Source of the DNA: JBKBUF01 sp046290815
GTDB lineage: Bacteria; Bacteroidota; Bacteroidia; Cytophagales; Cytophagaceae
Direction of reading: 5' to 3'
DNA: 64,000 nucleotides
Assembly (NCBI GenBank): GCA_046290815.1
Contig: JBKBUF010000016.1
Span: forward strand, 1 to 64,000
In this document: one piece after another, positions 44,532 through 54,030 of the stretch
Layout of the letters: each line of letters begins with the position of its first letter
How positions within the stretch are numbered: the stretch's first letter is position 1
Notes under the pieces: generated by a model
Seen by the model: only the letters and a program-made list of their open reading frames with translations
Told to the model about the DNA's origin: nothing
Database searches by the model: none
Position numbers and translations under genes: made by a program

Positions 44532-45254
44532 ATGAAAAAAATATACGCCATATCTTTAGCATTAATGGTGGCATTTACATTTGCATGCAGGAAAAATGAA
44601 CCAGGTCCTCAAGGTCCGGCCGGCCAGCAGGGAATTCAGGGTGAAAAAGGAAACGATGGTGCTCAGGGATTTCAAGGTGTCCCTGGAGAAGATGGTTTGA
44701 TGAGAGAAGGATTTATTGAAGGTACTATTACCGGAACCAATAGAAGCGGGGAGCCTATTTCTGAAACTTTCAGGTATGAGTACTTAAACAGTCTTGGAGA
44801 ATCTGTAATTACAGATTATGAAGGGTTGGGTTTTGTTTTCAGCAGGAGAGCAGCCAAAGAGGCAAATAGCTTTTTTTATTTGAATTTGGAGTATGTTTAT
44901 GAAAATGAAGAGGGAGATTTCGAGGTAGATCCCCATTCAGTAGGTCTTTCATTTTCTTTCATAAAAGATTTGGGGAATGGGAAATATTTTAAATTTGCTA
45001 ATTCTTATTCAAGTGGTAATTGGGGTTGGGAGAAGGTTGCCCGTACAGGTGATACACCAATACTTTGGTTTTACAATTCAAGCTCTACTATCGATATTAA
45101 AATTATATCTTTTAACAGAGCAACAGGAAGGTTAAGCTTTGAATACACTGTTAATTTGCATGAATATGAAAATATCTCATACAATAGCGCTGAAATCAAA
45201 GGCCGAGGAATAATAACAGTCCGAGAGGAAATAGCAAGAAAAGGCAATTTCTGA
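44532..45254 (+). CDS. Collagen-like lipoprotein (short repeat form)
   Basis: 240 residues. Lipoprotein signal ending at C19 (FTFACRKNEPG). Gly-x-y triplets run from about 23 to 55 (PGPQGPAGQQGIQGEKG and on), followed by a ~180-residue globular domain starting LMREGFIEGTITG. The triplets should form a collagen-type triple helix, making a trimeric surface stalk. It is paralogous to the gene at 45366: same anchor, same hinge (GEDxLxRxG), similar C-terminal domain (FSRRAAKE versus FGRRAAKD). Role unknown, perhaps surface or matrix. Confidence 0.85.
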   Translation: MKKIYAISLALMVAFTFACRKNEPGPQGPAGQQGIQGEKGNDGAQGFQGVPGEDGLMREGFIEGTITGTNRSGEPISETFRYEYLNSLGESVITDYEGLGFVFSRRAAKEANSFFYLNLEYVYENEEGDFEVDPHSVGLSFSFIKDLGNGKYFKFANSYSSGNWGWEKVARTGDTPILWFYNSSSTIDIKIISFNRATGRLSFEYTVNLHEYENISYNSAEIKGRGIITVREEIARKGNF

Positions 45255-45283
45255 AAAAGAATATTTATGTGCCCATATATAGG

Positions 45284-45314
45284 TGGTGTTTCACGTTGTA
45301 ACACCACTTTTTTA
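45284..45314 (+). terminator. Terminator between the two collagen-like genes
   Basis: GTGGTGTT / AACACCAC stem with a 9-nt loop and a T run. Confidence 0.9.
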
Positions 45315-45365
45315 TTCTGTATCCCATTAGTATATTGCGTATTAAACTTATTTAAATAAAGATTT

Positions 45366-46232
45366 ATGAAACTAATATTTAACTATTTTTTGATGGCAGC
45401 GATTGTGTTTTCATTTGCATGCCGTAAAAACGAGCCAGGCCCTCAAGGGCCTGCAGGTCCACAGGGAATACAAGGGATCCAAGGCGAAAAGGGCGATAAA
45501 GGAGACACGGGTGATACAGGACTTCAGGGTGAAAAAGGTGACAAGGGTGACACAGGTGACACAGGACTTCAGGGTGAAAAGGGTGATAAGGGCGATACAG
45601 GTGATACTGGGCTTCAAGGTGAAAAAGGCGATAAGGGTGATAACGGAGATAAGGGTGACACAGGTGCAACCGGTCTACAGGGGAATCCGGGAGAAGATGC
45701 TTTGCTTAGACAAGGTAGAATTTCAGGTATGTTGTCTGGCATCAGCGCTTCCGGAATAAAATTGGATGAAGAATTCAGTTTTGAATACTATCCTACAATG
45801 GATGATTCTGAGTACCACAATTACGGAGAGGGACTTTCTTTTAGCTTTGGAAGAAGAGCGGCAAAAGATTCAGAAAACAGAATTGCTTTCAGTATGAATA
45901 CATATGAGGGAGAGGCTCCTGATAGATACGGAATCAGAATGTCGTTTTCGTATAGAAAAGATCTGGGTAACGGGAGGTTTTTGAAGTTTTCAATATTCCC
46001 TAATAAAGGTCAGCTTGCCAGGCTTTCAGATTATGAAAAAATTTATTTTGACGGCGATTACTCTGATATAGTTATTTCAAACTATAAGTTTGATGACAAA
46101 ACAGGAGAAATGTACTTTGATTTTGAGGCGTCCATTCACTATGATGAAAATTCAACAGGAAATCCTGCAACAATAAAAGGAACTGTGAATGTAATAGTAA
46201 ATGAAGCAATCTATCGTAAAGGAACCTGGTAA
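45366..46232 (+). CDS. Collagen-like lipoprotein (expanded repeat form)
   Basis: 288 residues. Lipoprotein signal ends at C19 (FSFACRKNEPG). The Gly-x-y region (about 23-115) is far longer than in the paralogue at 44532. The extra length comes from three near-identical 15-residue units, each GEKGDKGDTGDTGLQ, plus a diverged fourth, with Lys-Gly-Asp content that stabilises bacterial collagens lacking hydroxyproline. A ~170-residue C-terminal domain matches the paralogue. Each gene has its own terminator. Probably a length-variable surface stalk. Confidence 0.86.
   Translation: MKLIFNYFLMAAIVFSFACRKNEPGPQGPAGPQGIQGIQGEKGDKGDTGDTGLQGEKGDKGDTGDTGLQGEKGDKGDTGDTGLQGEKGDKGDNGDKGDTGATGLQGNPGEDALLRQGRISGMLSGISASGIKLDEEFSFEYYPTMDDSEYHNYGEGLSFSFGRRAAKDSENRIAFSMNTYEGEAPDRYGIRMSFSYRKDLGNGRFLKFSIFPNKGQLARLSDYEKIYFDGDYSDIVISNYKFDDKTGEMYFDFEASIHYDENSTGNPATIKGTVNVIVNEAIYRKGTW
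45483..45680 (+). repeat. 45-bp coding minisatellite
   Basis: Three tandem 45-bp copies (45483-45527, 45528-45572, 45573-45617) and a diverged, longer fourth (from 45618). Copies differ mostly at third codon positions, so the repeat is not brand new. Confidence 0.9.
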
Positions 46233-46250
46233 TTTCTGGGTAACTATAAT

Positions 46251-46288
46251 AAAAAAAGAGGCTGTCATTTTTGATAGCCTCTTTTTTT
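46251..46288. terminator. Bidirectional terminator
   Basis: A-rich / AGAGGCT(G)TCA...TGA(T)AGCCTCT / T-rich hairpin between the convergent collagen-like and LOG genes. Confidence 0.9.
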
Positions 46289-46289
46289 A

Positions 46290-47072
46290 TTATCCCGCTT
46301 TCTCTCCAAGCCAGGAGTAAGTGTTTATCTTTTTTGTTTTTCTCAGCTGAAATCTTTCAATAGCGTGTTTGTTGATGTGCTCCATTGCTTCTTCCACACT
46401 GTCGGTATATAAGAAAAGCTCGAGATCTTCCGGATTGATAGTGCCTTCATCGGCCATGTGGCAAATGTACTCGTAAAGTTTTTGATGGTATTCTTTTCCC
46501 ATTAACACTACTGGGAATTTTTTAACCTTATTGGTTTGAATAAGCGTCAATGCTTCAAAAAATTCATCAAGCGTACCAAAGCCCCCCGGCATTACCACAA
46601 AGCCATAGGAGTATTTTGAAAGAAGGACTTTGCGAACGAAGAAATATTTAATATTTACCCATTTGTCAAGATATGGGTTGTGAGATTGCTCAAAGGGCAA
46701 TACAATGTTGCAGCCCACAGATCTTCCTCCTACATCTTTAGCTCCTCTGTTGGCCGCTTCCATTATACCGGGACCTCCACCTGTCATTACTGTAAAGCCC
46801 AGCTTGCATAATTCTGCGCCTACTTCCCTTGCAAGTTTATACGCAGGATGATCATATTTAAATCTTGCTGAACCGAAAACTGTTATACATGGTCCAACAA
46901 AGTGTAATGCTCGGAATCCTTTGATGAATTCCATACAAATCTTGAATACAAACCATAATTCCGATTTCCGGGAGTGAGGTCCTTCAAGGAAATATTGTTC
47001 TTCGTTGGATTTTTTTATTTTTTCAGTATGTACTACAGGTGTTTCGTCTACTAGCTCTGGTTCGTTTGTCAT
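46290..47072 (-). CDS. LOG-family (TIGR00730-type) nucleotide phosphoribohydrolase-like protein
   Basis: 260 residues with a Rossmann-type fold: VFGSARF, TGGGPGIMEAANRGA and VVMPGGFGTLDEFFEALTLIQT, the PGGxGT..E motif of the LOG family. Members split nucleoside 5'-monophosphates (cytokinin activation, purine nucleotide cleavage) or are annotated lysine decarboxylase-like by mistake. A ~60-residue N-terminal extension precedes the core. Cytoplasmic, single gene. Confidence 0.92.
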   Translation of the reverse strand: MTNEPELVDETPVVHTEKIKKSNEEQYFLEGPHSRKSELWFVFKICMEFIKGFRALHFVGPCITVFGSARFKYDHPAYKLAREVGAELCKLGFTVMTGGGPGIMEAANRGAKDVGGRSVGCNIVLPFEQSHNPYLDKWVNIKYFFVRKVLLSKYSYGFVVMPGGFGTLDEFFEALTLIQTNKVKKFPVVLMGKEYHQKLYEYICHMADEGTINPEDLELFLYTDSVEEAMEHINKHAIERFQLRKTKKINTYSWLGEKAG

Positions 47073-47145
47073 TTCCTACAGATATTAATTAACATTATAA
47101 AAGTTGCATTTCTGATAACGAATATATCAGAAAAAAATTTTCTGG

Positions 47146-47616
47146 TTATATGGTTTTGCCGCTTACTGAAGTTGCTAATTCATTTTCAGGTGTAACAGAA
47201 ATGTCGGATTCCTGAATTTTTCCCCAAGGTATTTTAAGCCATATTCTCTCGTGTACGAAGTAAAGGGCTATTTTGGTTACAACCTCTACCAGCCCGATGC
47301 TTACTGCTGTTTTTATTTTCCCTGTGATAAAATATGAAATTATCATCGTGTCAATAGTGCCGAGCATTCGCCATGTTACACCTTTGGCAAGACTTATTCT
47401 TTTTCTATCTCCGGTGTTTAATTTAGTTTTAATGAAGTTCCAGACTCTTTCATGTGCATAGAAAAGACATATCTTGGTTATAACCTCAATGCCTCCGATA
47501 CTCACAGCCATAATCGCTTTCCCGCTAATGAAAAAAGCTATTACCATTGTATCTATGGTACCTATAATCCTCCAGCTAATACCTTTTACAACACTCCTTG
47601 TGTGTGTTTCTTTCAT
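47146..47616 (-). CDS. DUF2061 membrane protein with two tandem repeats
   Basis: 156 residues: two halves (about 5-60 and 75-130) that are clear copies of each other, RSVVKGISWRIIGTIDTMVIAF versus RISLAKGVTWRMLGTIDTMI in their starts, and the same IEVITKICLFYAHERVW / VEVVTKIALYFVHERIW ends. Each half is a DUF2061 hairpin of two membrane helices. Function unknown. The internal duplication gives a four-helix protein from a unit that is usually used singly. Confidence 0.85.
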   Translation of the reverse strand: MKETHTRSVVKGISWRIIGTIDTMVIAFFISGKAIMAVSIGGIEVITKICLFYAHERVWNFIKTKLNTGDRKRISLAKGVTWRMLGTIDTMIISYFITGKIKTAVSIGLVEVVTKIALYFVHERIWLKIPWGKIQESDISVTPENELATSVSGKTI

Positions 47617-47695
47617 GAATTTATTAATATTTTAAAATAAACCGGGGCAGTTCGCTTAATAACGCCTGCCCCTTAATTTATTGTTATTTTTTAAT

Positions 47696-48646
47696 TTACC
47701 AGCCCCAGCCGTCATCCTGCTTTTGTTCTTTCTTCTCTTCCTGCTGCTGTTCCTGTTCTTGATTCTCTTCCTGCTGCTGTTCCTGCTGCTGATCATCATA
47801 ATCGTCGTAAGTGTTTCTTCTAGGTTTTTCTTTAGGACGATTTTTCCAGGTATCTGTTCCTTTTGGCCCGTCATATTGAGTAGGAGGAGGAAGTGACTTT
47901 TTCTTCTTTCTTGCAGGCATTGTCGGACTGTACTGTACCTTTACATTCATGATTATATATTTGTCTCTGTTGCCAGGGTTGCCTCTAAGGCTCACAGCAT
48001 CAAGTTGGTCCGACAAAGTAAATCTGTACGCAGCATCAATTATAAGTGTAGTTCTTTGAGTGATAGTAAATGATAATCCAAAACCTACAGGAAATACCGG
48101 AGCATAACCAAAAGCTCCTGCTCCTTCGGGAACATAAAATAAACTGTCAGTCGGGATGGTATCTTTGGCAATAGAAAATGAAGATGCTGTAAATCTGTTT
48201 ATCCCTGCTCCTGCCAGAATAAATGCTTTAAAAGTAGCAGCCGGCCTGTTTCTGTCTCTTGCATTTCTTACAATATCATCTATGAGATAGAATCTTGCAT
48301 AAGCATCCAGCTCCATGTTTGTGCTGGAAAATCCAAGGTATCTGTTGGGGTGAATTGTTTCTTCTCCTTTTAGTCTGAAGTAGGTGAACTCTGCACCAAA
48401 CATTACTCTTGGCCAGATTTTGTAATTAGCACCCAGGCTGAATGCAGGTCCGAATTTATTACAATCGAACAGTTTACAGACATCACCATGATACGCCGCC
48501 ATGCCTATACCTGCAGTAAAACTTAATGGTCCCCGGTAGTAGTAAGAGTCAAAGAAGCCGGAATATTCTATTTCTCGATGTTGTGCATTTGAAAACGTCA
48601 CAACAAACACCAGCAATAAAGCTTTAAATAACCTGTATTTTAACAT
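47696..48646 (-). CDS. DUF6089-like outer membrane beta-barrel protein with Gln/Glu-rich tail
   Basis: 316 residues. Signal peptide ends near TFSNAQ, then a beta-barrel body of the OmpA-like, DUF6089 type (SFTAGIGMAAYHGDVCKLFDC, FGAEFTYFRLKG, ending YIIMNVKVQYSP). The last ~75 residues are charged and disordered: a KKKKSLPPP hinge, then a run of about 30 Gln/Glu/Asn/Lys and a final DDGWGW. The tail may reach into the periplasm. Role unknown. Confidence 0.75.
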   Translation of the reverse strand: MLKYRLFKALLLVFVVTFSNAQHREIEYSGFFDSYYYRGPLSFTAGIGMAAYHGDVCKLFDCNKFGPAFSLGANYKIWPRVMFGAEFTYFRLKGEETIHPNRYLGFSSTNMELDAYARFYLIDDIVRNARDRNRPAATFKAFILAGAGINRFTASSFSIAKDTIPTDSLFYVPEGAGAFGYAPVFPVGFGLSFTITQRTTLIIDAAYRFTLSDQLDAVSLRGNPGNRDKYIIMNVKVQYSPTMPARKKKKSLPPPTQYDGPKGTDTWKNRPKEKPRRNTYDDYDDQQQEQQQEENQEQEQQQEEKKEQKQDDGWGW

Positions 48647-48730
48647 CTGATTCCTCCTGATTAAATATCAAATTTAATCAAATTCATCTAAAGCTAAAAT
48701 ACAATGGCATTTTATTGGATGTTTCCTGAA

Positions 48731-50329
48731 TTAAATTTGCACTTTCAAAGATTCCTGTTTCGGCTTTTTGGAAGGTCCTGGTCCGCTTAAATACTGACAG
48801 GTCTTCAGTGCTTCCATACTTTCGAAGTCTACTCTGACTTTGTCGTATTTGTAGGTTTCTTTTAAAGTCATCGTCAGGTTGTTGTCTCCCATACTCATGT
48901 CTACATCTTCCATTCCCATTTGACAAGGGTGTTCATATCCGCAGGCATGTGCGATTTCAAGCATTTCTTTGCGAAGGTTTTTTACATAGTTATAAAATCT
49001 TTCGGATTTTAATGTAGGATCTATTCCGTTCTGAAGCCATTTGCTTTGAGTGGCAATTCCGGCCGGACATTTATTGGTCTGGCATACCTGCGCCTGAATA
49101 CAGCCGATAGACATCATGGCTTCTCTGGCAACATAAATCAGGTCTGCGCCCATTGAAAATGCCATAAGGGCTTTGGCAGGAAATCCGAGTTTGCCTGCTC
49201 CTATAAATACAATCCTGTCAGTTAGTCCACGTGAGGCGAAAATTTTGTATACGTTGGAGAAAGCATAATTGAATGGTAGTGAGACGTGGTCTGCAAATGC
49301 AGGAGGGGCAGCACCTGTGCCTCCTTCTCCTCCGTCTATGGCAATAAAATCAGGCCCTGTATTTCTCTCGATCATCAAATCTGCCAGCTCCTCCCACATT
49401 TCCATTTTTCCAACTGCTGCCTTAAACCCTACCGGAAGTCCGGTTTTTTCAGCTATTTTTTCAATAAAATCCAGCATTTCGGGTACATTGTTAAACTCCG
49501 AATGGTAAGCCGGTGAGATAACATCTTTGCCAATAGGGATATGTCTTATTTCGGCAATTTCTTTCGTAATTTTCGCTGCAGGAAGTACTCCTCCTTTTCC
49601 AGGTTTTGCTCCCTGGCTGATCTTAATTTCGATTGCTCTCACAAAAGGATTTTTTTCAACAAGCTCCACAAGTTTATCCATGGAAAATCTTCCGTTATCC
49701 TCTCTCACACCGAAATAGCCTGTACCTATCTGAAAAATTACATCTGCTCCATGAGAGTGATGCGGAGAAAGACCTCCCTCCCCAGTATTGTGAAAGCAAC
49801 CTGCTTTAAGAGCGCCTTTGTTTAAAGATTCCATCGCCTTTGCAGAAAGTGATCCATAGCTCATTGCGGAGATATTGATCACAGAGTAAGGTCTGAAAGG
49901 TCTTTTTCTTTTGTTATAAAGGCCCATCACTTTAGCACACGGAAGAAAGTAAGGGTCTGAATAATTTACATGTCCCGGTTTTACAGGATATGGAAACATG
50001 GTAGGGTTTATGAACACATGGCCGGGAGCAAACTGATCCTGGTCTGTTCCAAAGCCTTGAAAATTATTTTCTTTTTTGGAAGAAGCGTAAATCCATGATC
50101 TCTGACTTCTGTTAAATGGCAATTCTTCTCTGTTGTTGGATACGATATACTGTCGCAGTTCAGGACCTATTTTCTCCAGCATATAACGAAGGTGACCCAC
50201 TACAGGATAGTTGTGTTTGATGGTATGCGCCCTGTTAAAAAAGATATCTTTAATGGCAACACCGCCAAGAAATGCGACTATGGCAAAAAGCCACCAGTAA
50301 GAAATTAGTATCTCTTTTATGAATTCCAT
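48731..50329 (-). CDS. FMN-binding glutamate synthase-like protein with membrane anchor
   Basis: 532 residues. N-terminal membrane helix (about 8-30), then a TIM-barrel like the central FMN domain of glutamate synthase: ISAMSYGSLSAKAMESLNKGA, GGLSPHH, GAKPGKGGVLP, AIDGGEGGTGAAP, and a 3Fe-4S-type Cys stretch C-x5-C-x4-C in IQAQVCQTNKCPAGIATQ. The amidotransferase domain is absent, as usual in this stand-alone family. The true reaction of these proteins is unsettled. Single gene. Confidence 0.9.
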   Translation of the reverse strand: MEFIKEILISYWWLFAIVAFLGGVAIKDIFFNRAHTIKHNYPVVGHLRYMLEKIGPELRQYIVSNNREELPFNRSQRSWIYASSKKENNFQGFGTDQDQFAPGHVFINPTMFPYPVKPGHVNYSDPYFLPCAKVMGLYNKRKRPFRPYSVINISAMSYGSLSAKAMESLNKGALKAGCFHNTGEGGLSPHHSHGADVIFQIGTGYFGVREDNGRFSMDKLVELVEKNPFVRAIEIKISQGAKPGKGGVLPAAKITKEIAEIRHIPIGKDVISPAYHSEFNNVPEMLDFIEKIAEKTGLPVGFKAAVGKMEMWEELADLMIERNTGPDFIAIDGGEGGTGAAPPAFADHVSLPFNYAFSNVYKIFASRGLTDRIVFIGAGKLGFPAKALMAFSMGADLIYVAREAMMSIGCIQAQVCQTNKCPAGIATQSKWLQNGIDPTLKSERFYNYVKNLRKEMLEIAHACGYEHPCQMGMEDVDMSMGDNNLTMTLKETYKYDKVRVDFESMEALKTCQYLSGPGPSKKPKQESLKVQI

Positions 50330-50405
50330 GTTATTGTTAATTAGATAAATGAATGTTGAATTTTATTAACCGTAATACGGGAAATTTCGATTGTCAGTTA
50401 TGCGA

Positions 50406-50876
50406 TTAATACTGGATTTCGTTTTCCAGTATCATTTTTACTTTTGGCAAAAGCTTTTGTGCTTCATCAAACTGCGCAGGTTTCCAGAATTTGTGATCGG
50501 AAATATTTATCGCTTCCAAGTTTGGTAATTGGGTAAGCACCTGAGGTAGTTTGGACATGTAGTTCGTCCCGGATAAATCTATAAATCTCAGTTTCTTGCA
50601 ATTGGCGATTTCGACAGGAAGGGTGGAGATTCTGTTGAATGAAACATCAAGACACTCAAGGTTTACGAGTTTGCCGATTTCAGGCGGAACAGCTGTGAGC
50701 TTCAGCATAGATATATCAAGCTTGATCACCTTTTCCGGTTCCTTGAGTGCCTCTTCCAGTGAGGTGTATTTAATTGCATCTGGACAATAATCTGCAAACA
50801 CAGGTTTGAAATTTTTTGCCTCAGTACCCGTTTTCAGGGAAAACATCAATAGAAATACAACAATCAGGTTTTTCAT
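50406..50876 (-). CDS. Short secreted leucine-rich repeat protein
   Basis: 156 residues. Signal peptide, then about four LRR turns (LVNLECLDVSFNRISTLP, CKKLRFIDLSG, LPNLEAINIS). LRRs mediate protein binding; no other domain is present, and it is too short to be a full solenoid. Function unknown. Its start region lies opposite the dehydrogenase gene at 51067. Confidence 0.8.
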   Translation of the reverse strand: MKNLIVVFLLMFSLKTGTEAKNFKPVFADYCPDAIKYTSLEEALKEPEKVIKLDISMLKLTAVPPEIGKLVNLECLDVSFNRISTLPVEIANCKKLRFIDLSGTNYMSKLPQVLTQLPNLEAINISDHKFWKPAQFDEAQKLLPKVKMILENEIQY

Positions 50877-51066
50877 AATAGAAATTTAGGATAAAACAGT
50901 ATGTTATGGTTCGGGAAGACTACCCGTTTTTGAGCAGGCCTGTCCCAAATTCTTAAGATATTAAAATTTCTTTAGAAAAAAACGATAAATGGAGCTATTT
51001 ATGGCCTATTGGAATTTTTAACTTAAATTTGTATTTCCTTATTATCCCATACTAGTTAAGATCCTG

Positions 51067-53994
51067 ATGTTAGCAAAGTTAGAAGAATTGAGAAAGAGCC
51101 TGGAAGGTGATTTGTTTACAGATGTGACCATGCGTACCCTTTATGCAACGGACGCATCTGTTTACCGTGAGATGCCTCTTGCAGTAGCAAGACCTAAAAC
51201 TGTAGAAGATGTTCGCAAGCTGATAAAATTTGCAAATGAAAACAATACCTCGCTTATTCCCAGAACTGCCGGAACATCACTGGCAGGCCAGGTAGTTGGT
51301 GCAGGAATAGTGGTGGATGTCTCGGTTTACTGGAATCAGATACTGGAGCTCAACAAGGAAGAAAAATGGGTGAGAGTACAGCCTGCTGTAAATCTTGATG
51401 AGCTGAATAAATTTCTTGCTCCCCACGGACTGTTTTTCGGTCCTGAAACATCTACCTCTTCAAGATGTATGATCGGTGGAATGGTCGGTAATAACTCCTG
51501 CGGTTCACATTCCATTATTTACGGAACTACCAGAGATCATACACTCGAATTAAAAACACTTCTGAGCGATGGGTCAGAGGCAGAATTCAAAGCGTTGACA
51601 ATAGAAGAGTTCGAAGAAAAATGTAAAGGCAATACGCTTGAGAATAAGCTTTATGCTTATGTAAAAAATATTCTTTCTGATAAAGCGAATGCAGAAGAAA
51701 TAAGAAAGGAATTTCCTAAGCCATCGGTCAGAAGAAGAAATACAGGATATGCTATAGATGAATTGCTGGAAACAGAACCTTTCACAACGGGCAAAGATAA
51801 ATTTAACTTCTGCAAACTGCTTGCCGGGTCTGAAGGTACACTGGCCTTTACTACAGAGATAAAGTTGAATCTTGTAGATATTCCCCCTAAAGAGAAGGCC
51901 GTGGTGGCTGTGCATCTGAACAGCATTGACGAATCTACAAGGGCTAACCTGATTGCTCTCAAATACAAACCGGGGGCAGTTGAGTTGATTGACAATATTA
52001 TTCTTGAATGTACCAAGCAAAACATTGAACAGCAGAAAAACAGATTTTTTGTAAAAGGAGATCCCGGAGCATTGCTGGTAGTGGAGTTTGCCCGTGAAAC
52101 CAGAGATGAGATTGACAGGTTGGCAAAGGAGATGGAAGAGGAGATGAAGTCAAAAGGATTTGGTTATCATTTTCCTGTTCTTTATGGAGCAGATATAAGC
52201 AAGGTTTGGAATCTTAGAAAGGCCGGTCTTGGTTTATTGGCCAATGTACCGGGAGACCCCAAAGCTGTGGCATGTATAGAAGATACTGCGGTAGATGTGG
52301 AAGATCAGCCTGAGTTCATCAGAGATTTTCAGAAGATCCTGGATAAGCATAACAAGTCCTGCGTTTTTTATGCGCACATAGGTGACGGAGAAATACATTT
52401 GAGGCCAATTCTTGATCTGAAAAAAGAAGAGGACAGGCAGATGTTTTTTACCATTACAGATGAAGTTGCTGACCTGGTAAAAAAATATAGAGGTTCATTG
52501 AGTGGTGAACATGGCGATGGGCGTGTAAGAGGAGAGTTCATCAAAAAGATGATCGGCGAAAAGAATTACAAGCTGATCGTTGATCTCAAGGCTGTATGGG
52601 ATCCCAAAAATATTTTCAATCCCGGAAAGATTGTTCATACACCTAAAATGAATGAGTTTTTAAGGTATGAATCAGGTCAGGTGACTAATGAATTTGAAAC
52701 TGTATTTGACTTTTCAAAGACACAGGGAATATTAAGGCTTGCCGAGCAATGCAACGGGTCCGGTGATTGCAGGAAGTCACATGTCATTGGTGGTACTATG
52801 TGTCCAAGCTATATGGCAACGAGAAGTGAGAAGGATACCACCAGAGCCAGGGCAAATATTCTGAGAGAGTTTTTAACAAGGTCTACCAAGAAAAATAAGT
52901 TTGCCCATGATGAGATTTATGATGTCATGGATCTGTGCATTTCCTGCAAAGGCTGTAAGTCAGAGTGTCCTTCCAATGTGGATATGGCAACAATGAAAGC
53001 AGAGTTTTTGCAGCAATATTATGATGAATACGGGGTTCCGCTTCGTGCGAGACTTATTGCAAATTTTGCAAGAGCCAATGCCCTTGTTTCAAAAATGCCT
53101 GGTATTTCCAATTTCTTCATGAAGAATGGAATGACAGGAGGAGCGTTGAAAAAGATCATGGGGCTTACTCCCCATCGTCCTTTGCCTGCTCTGTCTCCGG
53201 TAACTTTGAGAGAATGGGTGAAGAAAAACAAACAGGCGCTGCATGCAAAAGGACAAGTGAAGAAAAAAGTGTATCTGTTCTGCGATGAATATACCAATTA
53301 CAACGAAGCAGATATAGGCATTAAAGCCATCAGCCTGCTGACAAAACTGGGCTATGAAGTGGAAGTGCCGGAACATCCTGAAAGCGGAAGAACTTTCCTT
53401 TCAAAAGGATTAGTGCGAGAGGCAAAGAAAGTAGCAGTAAAGAATGTGAAGATATTTAAGGATAAGGTAAGTCAGTATACACCACTGGTGGGTATTGAAC
53501 CATCCGCCATATTAAGCTTCAGAGATGAGTACCCAAATCTTGTTGGAAGAGAATTGCAGAAAGAGGCGGAAGAGTTGTCAAAGAATTGCATGATGATAGA
53601 TGAGTTTCTGGCGAAGGAAGCCGATGCAGGTAATATCAGTCCTGATCTTTTCAAAGATGATCAAAAGAATGTGAAGCTGCATGGGCATTGTCATCAGAAA
53701 GCATTGTCGTCGGTAACATTTACGCAAAAGATATTGTCCTTGCCTAAAAATTATAAGGTGGAAGTAATACCAAGCGGCTGCTGCGGCATGGCCGGTTCTT
53801 TCGGGTATGAGGAGGAGCATTATGATGTTTCTATGAAGATAGGAGAGCTGGTATTATTTCCTGCGGTAAGAAAGTCTTCTGAAGACACGTTGATAGTAGC
53901 CCCCGGAACAAGCTGCAGGCATCAGATAAAGGACGGAACAGGCAGAGGCGCTGAGCATCCGGTGGAGGTGTTGTTTATGGCATTGAAGGGTTAG
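51067..53994 (+). CDS. FAD/Fe-S oxidoreductase, D-lactate/glycolate dehydrogenase type (GlcD-GlpC fusion)
   Basis: 975 residues. FAD-binding PCMH domain (about 20-230; PRTAGTSLAGQVVG, GGMVGNNSCGSHS), FAD-linked oxidase C-terminal domain (about 240-530; HIGDGEIHLRP, SGEHGDGRVRG), a ferredoxin-like region with C562, C568 and C579 and the cluster C624-x2-C627-x2-C630-x3-C634, and two CCG-type domains, the last intact (GHCHQKAL, PSGCCGMAGSFGYE). It oxidises a 2-hydroxy acid, probably D-lactate, and passes electrons to quinone via Fe-S centres at the inner membrane. Three TAGGCAA heptads follow its stop. Confidence 0.9.
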   Translation: MLAKLEELRKSLEGDLFTDVTMRTLYATDASVYREMPLAVARPKTVEDVRKLIKFANENNTSLIPRTAGTSLAGQVVGAGIVVDVSVYWNQILELNKEEKWVRVQPAVNLDELNKFLAPHGLFFGPETSTSSRCMIGGMVGNNSCGSHSIIYGTTRDHTLELKTLLSDGSEAEFKALTIEEFEEKCKGNTLENKLYAYVKNILSDKANAEEIRKEFPKPSVRRRNTGYAIDELLETEPFTTGKDKFNFCKLLAGSEGTLAFTTEIKLNLVDIPPKEKAVVAVHLNSIDESTRANLIALKYKPGAVELIDNIILECTKQNIEQQKNRFFVKGDPGALLVVEFARETRDEIDRLAKEMEEEMKSKGFGYHFPVLYGADISKVWNLRKAGLGLLANVPGDPKAVACIEDTAVDVEDQPEFIRDFQKILDKHNKSCVFYAHIGDGEIHLRPILDLKKEEDRQMFFTITDEVADLVKKYRGSLSGEHGDGRVRGEFIKKMIGEKNYKLIVDLKAVWDPKNIFNPGKIVHTPKMNEFLRYESGQVTNEFETVFDFSKTQGILRLAEQCNGSGDCRKSHVIGGTMCPSYMATRSEKDTTRARANILREFLTRSTKKNKFAHDEIYDVMDLCISCKGCKSECPSNVDMATMKAEFLQQYYDEYGVPLRARLIANFARANALVSKMPGISNFFMKNGMTGGALKKIMGLTPHRPLPALSPVTLREWVKKNKQALHAKGQVKKKVYLFCDEYTNYNEADIGIKAISLLTKLGYEVEVPEHPESGRTFLSKGLVREAKKVAVKNVKIFKDKVSQYTPLVGIEPSAILSFRDEYPNLVGRELQKEAEELSKNCMMIDEFLAKEADAGNISPDLFKDDQKNVKLHGHCHQKALSSVTFTQKILSLPKNYKVEVIPSGCCGMAGSFGYEEEHYDVSMKIGELVLFPAVRKSSEDTLIVAPGTSCRHQIKDGTGRGAEHPVEVLFMALKG

Positions 53995-54001
53995 TGAGCA
54001 G

Positions 54002-54022
54002 TAGGCAATAGGCAATAGGCAG
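54002..54022. repeat. TAGGCAA heptad array, three copies
   Basis: Three consecutive heptads (last one TAGGCAG) start 7 bases after the dehydrogenase stop. Confidence 0.8.
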
Positions 54023-54030
54023 AGAGTTGA

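Noticed and set aside
45483..45680. CRISPR-like array
   Set aside because: The repeats are contiguous coding units with no unique spacers. The heptad arrays were rejected as CRISPR for the same reason.
45379..45759. Long open frames opposite and out of frame in the collagen-like gene
   Set aside because: They arise from the periodic Gly codons of the repeat and give His/Cys/Leu-rich nonsense proteins.
47681..47896. Hydrophobic Leu/Phe-rich frame opposite the 47696 gene
   Set aside because: It is the antisense reading of the Gln/Glu-rich tail codons, not a membrane protein.
51574..52025. Two minus-strand frames inside the FAD/Fe-S dehydrogenase
   Set aside because: They overlap each other and a well-supported gene, with no recognisable domain or start context.
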